From JACVRU01 sp040902725 (GTDB taxonomy: Bacteria; Actinomycetota; Thermoleophilia; Gaiellales; Gaiellaceae), in the NCBI GenBank assembly GCA_040902725.1, contig JBBDWU010000038.1, positions 236,843-300,842 of the forward strand: a stretch of 64,000 nt of DNA, given 5' to 3'. The notes under the pieces were generated by a model. That model did not search any database, was not told where the DNA came from, and worked only from the letters and a program-made list of their open reading frames with translations. Shown here one piece after another: positions 61,660-64,000 of this stretch (position 1 is the first letter of the stretch; every line of letters begins with the position of its first letter). A program made the translations under genes and the position numbers.

Positions 61660-62473
61660 TACCGCCCTCGACGCCGCCAACGCGCTCGGGAACGGGTCGG
61701 TGGCGCTGGCGGGAGGCACCGAGCTGGTGCCGCTACTGCGGGACGGCCTCGTGCGCGCCGAGCGGCTCGTCCACCTCGCCGACGCGGTCCCGCGCGGGGT
61801 CGACGGGACGCGCATCGGCGCTGGGACGACCTTGGCCGAGCTGGAAGTCGACCCGCAGATCCCGGCCGCGCTGCGCGAGGCCTGCCGGCTGGCCGCCTCG
61901 CCTCAGCTCCGCGCGATGGGGACGATCGGCGGCAACCTGCTCCAGGCGACGCGCTGCTGGTACTGGCGGCTCGACTTCCCTTGCCGGCTCCACGGCGGCG
62001 ACACGTGCCACGCACGGCAGGGCGTGCACCGCGAGCACGCGATCTTCGGCAACGACTTCTGCGCCTCGGCACATCCTTCCGATCCCGCAGCGGCGCTGGT
62101 CGCGCTCGGGGCGACGCTGATCACGGACCGGCGCGAGCTGCCCGTCCTCGACCTCTACCGGCTGCCGACGGAGGACGACCGCGAGCTGACGACGCTCGAG
62201 CCAGGCGAGCTGATCCTCGAGCTGGACGTCCCGGCGCCCGAGGCGAGCGTCTACCTGAAGGCCATGGACCGGCAGCGCTGGTCGTTCCCGATCGTGGGGG
62301 TGGCGGCAGCGCGGTTCGCGGACGGCGTGCGGCTGGCGCTCTCGGGCGTCGCGCCGATCCCCTGGCCGCTCGACTCCGAGGAGGCGCTCGACGCGGCCAC
62401 GCCGCTGCCCGGAACGGCGTACAAGGTCGAGCTCGCCCAAGCGCTCGTGCGCCGGGCGCTCGCCGCCGTATGA
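61640..62473 (+). CDS. Molybdenum hydroxylase FAD subunit with extra Fe-S cysteines (YagS type)
   Basis: A 277-residue FAD-binding subunit: LAGGTELVPLLRDG and MGTIGGNLLQ bind FAD. Between them and the C-terminal domain are four cysteines in TRCWYWRLDFPCRLHGG, TCHARQG and NDFCASAHPSD, the arrangement that carries a [4Fe-4S] cluster in PaoB/YagS. This makes the complex PaoABC-like. TTG start overlapping the large-subunit gene by 20 bp. Confidence 0.9.
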   Translation: MELYRPSTALDAANALGNGSVALAGGTELVPLLRDGLVRAERLVHLADAVPRGVDGTRIGAGTTLAELEVDPQIPAALREACRLAASPQLRAMGTIGGNLLQATRCWYWRLDFPCRLHGGDTCHARQGVHREHAIFGNDFCASAHPSDPAAALVALGATLITDRRELPVLDLYRLPTEDDRELTTLEPGELILELDVPAPEASVYLKAMDRQRWSFPIVGVAAARFADGVRLALSGVAPIPWPLDSEEALDAATPLPGTAYKVELAQALVRRALAAV

Positions 62474-63120
62474 GACGCGCCGCGTCTCTGCTCGTCGCCT
62501 TCGCGCTCGCCGGCTGCGGCGGTGACGAGGCGGCCGCGCCGCCGGCGACGACGGCGACCGACGACACATCGGGCTGCGGCCAGGTCGAGGAGCCGCAGCC
62601 CCGTCCCGAGGGGACGTTGGAGGCACCGACCGAGCTGCTGGACGCCGCCATCGTCTACCGCGTTCGCGTTGAGACGAGCTGCGGCCCGTTCACGATCACG
62701 CTCGATCCCACAGACGCGCCGCGCGCCGCAGCGTCCTTCGCCGCGCTCGTCGAGGACGGCTTCTACGACGGCACGGTCTTCCACCGCATCATCCCCGGCT
62801 TCGTGATCCAGGGCGGCGATCCGTTGGGCACCGGCTTCGGCGGCCCCGGTTACACGACCGTCGACCCGCCGCCCGCCGGCACGACCTACCCGCGTGGCGT
62901 CGTCGCGATGGCGAAGGGCGGGAGCGATCCCGCCGGCACGGCGGGCAGCCAGTTCTTCGTGGTGACCGTGGACGCGCCGCTGCCGCCCGACTACGCCGTG
63001 ATCGGCCGCGTGACCGAGGGGATGGACGCGGTGGAGCTGATCGAGGCGCTCGGCGACCGGACGACGGAGCTGCCGAGCCGGCCGGTCGTCGTCGACCGGA
63101 TGACGCTCGAGACGGGGTGA
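62470..63120 (+). CDS. Cyclophilin-type peptidyl-prolyl isomerase lipoprotein
   Basis: A 216-residue lipoprotein (lipobox ending at the Cys of LAGCGGDE) with a linker and a cyclophilin domain: FYDGTVFHRIIPGFVIQGGDP, RGVVAMAKGG, SQFFV. It would speed folding of exported proteins outside the membrane. The ATG overlaps the FAD-subunit stop (ATGA), so it is expressed with the hydroxylase genes. Confidence 0.92.
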   Translation: MRRAASLLVAFALAGCGGDEAAAPPATTATDDTSGCGQVEEPQPRPEGTLEAPTELLDAAIVYRVRVETSCGPFTITLDPTDAPRAAASFAALVEDGFYDGTVFHRIIPGFVIQGGDPLGTGFGGPGYTTVDPPPAGTTYPRGVVAMAKGGSDPAGTAGSQFFVVTVDAPLPPDYAVIGRVTEGMDAVELIEALGDRTTELPSRPVVVDRMTLETG

Positions 63121-63617
63121 TCTGGGCGGTCGTCCTGGCGGCCGGCGCCGCGACGCGCTTCGGGTCGCCGAAACAACAGTTGCTCCTGCCGCCGGTCCTG
63201 GAGCACGTGCGGGCGAGCGCGGTGGACGACGTTCTCGTGGTGCTCGGGGCGCACGCGGTCGAGACGGACGCCCGCACGGTCCAGTGTGACGAGTGGGAGC
63301 GCGGGATCGGCGCGTCGCTGAGCTGTGGCCTCGCGGCGCTGCCGGAGGAAGCGGAGGCCGCGGTGGTCGTGCTCGTCGACGGGCCCGACCTGGCGCCGGA
63401 GGCGATCGACCGCGTGATCGACGTGTGGCAGGAGAGCGGCGCCGAGGTCGTGGCAGCGACCTACGGCGGCGTGCGCCTGCATCCGGTGCTGCTGACGCGC
63501 GCAGCGTGGGACCGGGTCCCGGACGAGGGCGCACGCCAGCTCCCCGCCCTGCTCGTCCCGTGCGACGACCTCGGCGCCCCCGGCGACGTCGACCGGCCCG
63601 ACGATGTTCACGCCTGA
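63117..63617 (+). CDS. mocA: Molybdenum cofactor cytidylyltransferase-like
   Basis: A 166-residue nucleotidyltransferase with the MobA/MocA signature VLAAGAATRFGSPKQ, GIGASLSCGL and VVVLVDGPDLAPEAI (Asp in place of the usual DMP triad). MocA attaches CMP to molybdopterin to make the cytosine-dinucleotide cofactor used by PaoABC-type hydroxylases, matching the operon. It is somewhat short for the family. GTG start overlaps the cyclophilin stop (GTGA). Confidence 0.85.
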   Translation: MIWAVVLAAGAATRFGSPKQQLLLPPVLEHVRASAVDDVLVVLGAHAVETDARTVQCDEWERGIGASLSCGLAALPEEAEAAVVVLVDGPDLAPEAIDRVIDVWQESGAEVVAATYGGVRLHPVLLTRAAWDRVPDEGARQLPALLVPCDDLGAPGDVDRPDDVHA

Positions 63618-63707
63618 GCGGCGCGCAGGTACCACGGTGTTGCGACCCACCTCCGGTCGGTCGTTGATCCTAGGGATGAGCAATACGCAGCGGCGCGATA
63701 TCCAGAG

Positions 63708-64000
63708 TCATCCCGTCACGGCGAAGGCGTATGAGCAAGTTTGCGAGTCTGGAAACGCCCAGCTCACGGTCCACGAGCCAGTCCCGGAGACCTCTGACTT
63801 CTGGAAAAACAGCGCTCCATCAGCCCACTCCCACTCGAGAGTCGTTCCGTAGCGCGTATACGGCGGATCCCAATCGAAGCTGAATGCGGGCCAATAAGTG
63901 CCATTCGGAGCCCTGAGGGTTGTGCTTACTAGGATGCCGGATGGTGGTGCTTTGCTGATCTCCACAACTGCAACGTAGTCGCGGCCGCGGTGCGCTAAGA
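63708..64000 (-). CDS. Beta-rich protein, partial at window edge
   Basis: An open frame of about 97 codons runs in from beyond the right edge and ends at 63708. The visible C-terminal part reads as beta strands with many aromatics (YWPAFSFDWDPPYTRYG, LEWEWADGALFFQ, GSWTVSWAFPD, CSYAFAVTG), possibly a carbohydrate-binding or Ig-like module. It is not recognised. The DNA is less GC-rich than the adjacent operon (36 of 60 in 63721-63780), so it may start another acquired segment. Confidence 0.55.
   Translation of the reverse strand, partial: LAHRGRDYVAVVEISKAPPSGILVSTTLRAPNGTYWPAFSFDWDPPYTRYGTTLEWEWADGALFFQKSEVSGTGSWTVSWAFPDSQTCSYAFAVTG

Noticed and set aside
58991..62473. Form I carbon monoxide dehydrogenase
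   Set aside because: The AYXCSFR active-site loop is absent; AAFRAPG and the four extra cysteines of the FAD subunit fit YagTSR/PaoABC.
63604..63852. 82-codon plus-strand ORF at the right edge
   Set aside because: Overlaps the more protein-like minus-strand partial gene and has no ribosome binding site or -10 box.

Overview
The window is about 64 kb of very GC-rich DNA with dense, mostly convergent or translationally coupled genes. The gene content is actinobacterial: PASTA-type membrane protein, ClpS with a PAC2-family protein, DipZ-like thiol protein, KorAB, DUF998 and a MarR/MFS pair. Together with the abundance of leaderless-type starts it suggests a soil or aquatic actinobacterium, perhaps class Thermoleophilia; that placement is inference. 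A 10-N run at 4000-4009 shows the sequence is a scaffold. No rRNA, tRNA, CRISPR array or insertion sequence was seen.

Layout. 57-3960: a lipoprotein, a histidine kinase/response regulator pair whose regulator is open in frame with an upstream secreted protein, and a DUF6529-like membrane protein with a cytochrome c. 4021-7879: a NodIJ-type ABC exporter and a GlcD-type flavin oxidase. 7939-14350: a sugar ABC importer operon that ends in a membrane/beta-helix protein and a VOC protein. 14354-16034: a MarR repressor with its operator around the start codon, coupled to an MFS exporter. 16019-21293: PASTA protein, haloalkane dehalogenase, DUF998 protein and 2-oxoacid:ferredoxin oxidoreductase. 21359-25816: small ORFs, a VOC protein, a first small-peptide/XRE-TPR regulator pair, an AlkA-like glycosylase, 6-phosphogluconolactonase and an ArsR-type regulator. 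25776-33784: a TPR-like protein and FadJ from one shared divergent promoter, LanC-like protein, SF2 helicase, DipZ-like protein. 33797-37573: PAC2 protein, heme A synthase, SelD, SDR. 37574-39372: a second small-peptide/XRE-TPR pair and a structured RNA with its own promoter and terminator. 39387-48480: acyl-CoA ligase, SRPBCC, SDR, NAD synthetase, MUG-NUDIX fusion, ClpS, PLP enzyme, M16 protease. 48547-55887: subtilase with a long structured leader, then an operon of M24 peptidase, acetyl-CoA synthetase and a beta-lactamase-fold hydrolase. 55933-57843: a lower-GC island with a truncated exported ORF, direct repeats and a secreted phospholipase A2. 57844-63617: amidohydrolase, a YagTSR/PaoABC-type molybdenum hydroxylase, a cyclophilin and MocA. 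A lower-GC gene runs off the right edge.

Three things stand out. First, two XRE-TPR regulators each lie next to a tiny ORF that has a strong Shine-Dalgarno sequence and encodes a charged N terminus, a hydrophobic core and a short polar tail, the layout of Phr/PapR-type peptide pheromones; this is a candidate RRNPP-like peptide signalling system. Second, about twenty transcription units have a TANNNT-like -10 box 5-8 nt before the start codon and no Shine-Dalgarno sequence, implying leaderless mRNAs as the default; MarR exploits this with an operator centred on its ATG. Third, an unassigned structured RNA of about 175 nt lies at 39198-39372.
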